Positions 6,039 through 6,999 of a stretch of 6,999 nt of DNA are shown here, piece by piece. A model generated the notes under the pieces. The model saw nothing but the letters and a program-made list of their open reading frames with translations. It was not told the DNA's origin and ran no database searches. Every line of letters begins with the position of its first letter. Position 1 is the first letter of the stretch. Source of the DNA: Halovivax sp. (GTDB taxonomy: Archaea; Halobacteriota; Halobacteria; Halobacteriales; Natrialbaceae); assembly GCA_007135505.1 (NCBI GenBank), contig SLIS01000050.1, positions 1 through 6,999 of the forward strand. The letters are read 5' to 3'. Both the position numbers and the translations under genes were made by a program.

Positions 6039-6999
6039 GCGGTCTCACCTCCGTGGAGCGCGACGATCGGGTCGACGGCGTCTGTGATCATCCCGAAGAT
6101 GAGTTCCGGCGCGACGCCGAGCGTGACGATCAGGCCGAGCAAGACGAGCATCGGGGCCACGTCGTGTGCCGGCGCGCGCCCGATATCGTAGTCGGTCTCG
6201 AGTGCGTACGGCCCGAACAGGCTCCGCTGGATCGCGAACAGCAGGTAGCCCGCGACGATGACGATGCCGAACATCGCCAGCGCGGTGAAGATCGGTGCGT
6301 TAGTGAGCAGGTCGGAGCCGAACGCGCCGTAGAAGATGGCGAACTCGGCGTAGAACCCGCTCATCAGCGGCAGCCCCATGTAGCCGAACGCGCCGGCGAT
6401 CAGGATCCAGACTGCGACCGGCATTTTCGAGGCGAGTCCGGACATGTCCGAAACCATCCGGGTGTGGGTCGCGTTGTAGATGACCCCGACGGCCATGAAC
6501 ATGAGCCCGGAGATCAGCCCGTGGCTCACCATCTGGAAGGTTGCTCCGCCGAGGCCGAACTGGGTGAACGCGACGAGCCCGAGGATGACGTAGCCCATCG
6601 AGGAGACCGACGAGTACGCGACGATGCGTTTCAGGTCGGTCTGAGCGAGCGCGAGCAGCGCGCCGTAGATCACGCTGATCACCGCGATGGTGGCGATCGG
6701 TATCGCGAACGCCTCGACCTGGTCGGGGAACATCGTGAAGTTGAACCGCAACAGGGCGTACGTTCCCATCTTCAGCAGGACCCCGGCGAGCAGCACCGAC
6801 GCGGGCGTCGGCGCCTCGACGTGGGCGTCCGGCAGCCAGGTGTGGAACGGGACGACCGGCACCTTCACGGCGAACCCGAGGAACAGCGCCACGAACACCA
6901 GCGAGGCGAGTGTCGACGTCCCCAGTCCGAACATGGTGTGCTGGAGCCCGTCGGCGTGGAACGCCTGGGTGATCTCCGGCAGGGCGAAACTCGTCACCG
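6035..6999 (-). CDS. nuoM: Complex I subunit M, 5' end cut off by the window
   Basis: Only the C-terminal 320 residues of NuoM are present; full-length NuoM is about 500, so roughly the first third lies beyond 6999. The GTG at 6997 is an internal Val codon, not a start. Numbered from that codon, the visible hallmarks are Lys45 in FAVKVPVVPFHTWLPDAHVEAPTPAS, Lys76 in LAGVLLKMGTYALLRF, the helix-linking DLKRIVAYSSVSSMGY (121-136), His159 in QMVSHGLISG, and Glu218 in GLPLMSGFYAEFAIF. A Glu in this TM12 position (E407 in E. coli NuoM) distinguishes NuoM from NuoN and NuoL, which carry Lys there. About eight or nine membrane segments are visible. It pumps protons as part of the membrane arm and is followed directly by nuoN with a 4-base overlap, the usual operon order L-M-N. 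Confidence 0.95.
   Translation of the reverse strand, partial: VTSFALPEITQAFHADGLQHTMFGLGTSTLASLVFVALFLGFAVKVPVVPFHTWLPDAHVEAPTPASVLLAGVLLKMGTYALLRFNFTMFPDQVEAFAIPIATIAVISVIYGALLALAQTDLKRIVAYSSVSSMGYVILGLVAFTQFGLGGATFQMVSHGLISGLMFMAVGVIYNATHTRMVSDMSGLASKMPVAVWILIAGAFGYMGLPLMSGFYAEFAIFYGAFGSDLLTNAPIFTALAMFGIVIVAGYLLFAIQRSLFGPYALETDYDIGRAPAHDVAPMLVLLGLIVTLGVAPELIFGMITDAVDPIVALHGGETA
6045..6052 (-). promoter_or_regulatory. Shine-Dalgarno of nuoN
   Basis: The minus strand reads GGAGGTGA, a full 8-base match to the archaeal anti-Shine-Dalgarno, six bases before GTG 6038 and within the last codons of nuoM. It decides the GTG start and, with the GTGA overlap, implies coupled translation that would keep M and N in equal amounts. 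Confidence 0.85.

Noticed and set aside
5283..6191. Plus-strand open frame (302 codons) antisense to nuoN and nuoM
   Set aside because: It is highly charged with no family motifs, and it is antisense to conserved membrane subunits.
6995..6997. GTG at 6997 as the start of the nuoM reading frame
   Set aside because: The frame is open to the window edge and the protein lacks the N-terminal third of NuoM, so this is an internal Val codon.

Overview
The window looks like a stretch of haloarchaeal chromosome. It is GC-rich, and the soluble proteins are strongly acidic with many Asp, Glu, Ala, Val and Gly residues. The two genes that follow another gene by a 4-base overlap carry ribosome binding sites matching the archaeal anti-Shine-Dalgarno (GGAGGTGA or GAGGTGA). 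Genes with a free upstream region instead have AT-rich, TATA-like boxes about 25-31 bases before the start codon, the arrangement expected for leaderless archaeal mRNAs. I cannot name the genus. All six supported genes lie on the minus strand, so transcription runs from high to low coordinates. I see no tRNA, rRNA, CRISPR array, insertion sequence, att site or origin.

In transcription order, 6999-4485 holds the end of a respiratory complex I (nuo) operon: the C-terminal 320 residues of NuoM, then all of NuoN, joined by a GTGA overlap. Both are proton-pumping antiporter-like membrane subunits. The key buried charges are in place, including the NuoM-specific Glu and the NuoN Lys at the equivalent place in TM12. 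After an 83-base gap comes a 509-residue fusion of a TrkA-N (RCK-N, NAD-binding) domain to a DHH-DHHA1 phosphoesterase (4401-2872). A 213-base gap then precedes a 273-residue protein with two CBS motifs and a C-terminal ParB/sulfiredoxin-superfamily domain carrying DGHHR (2658-1837). A 206-base gap holds degenerate tandem repeats and a perfect 8-bp inverted repeat. An ABC exporter operon follows: a 368-residue ATPase (1630-524), joined by an ATGA overlap to an ABC-2 type permease (527-1) that runs off the window.

Functionally there are an energy-conserving module (NuoM, NuoN), two probable nucleotide-sensing or small-molecule proteins (TrkA-N/DHH and CBS/ParB), and an exporter of unknown substrate. 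Each of the last three units appears to have its own promoter. The window is mostly ordinary core haloarchaeal sequence. The most interesting items are the two multidomain proteins in the middle, whose chemistry is open (possible cyclic-dinucleotide or oligonucleotide hydrolase; possible ParB-fold kinase-like enzyme), and the repeat-bearing intergenic region upstream of the ABC operon.
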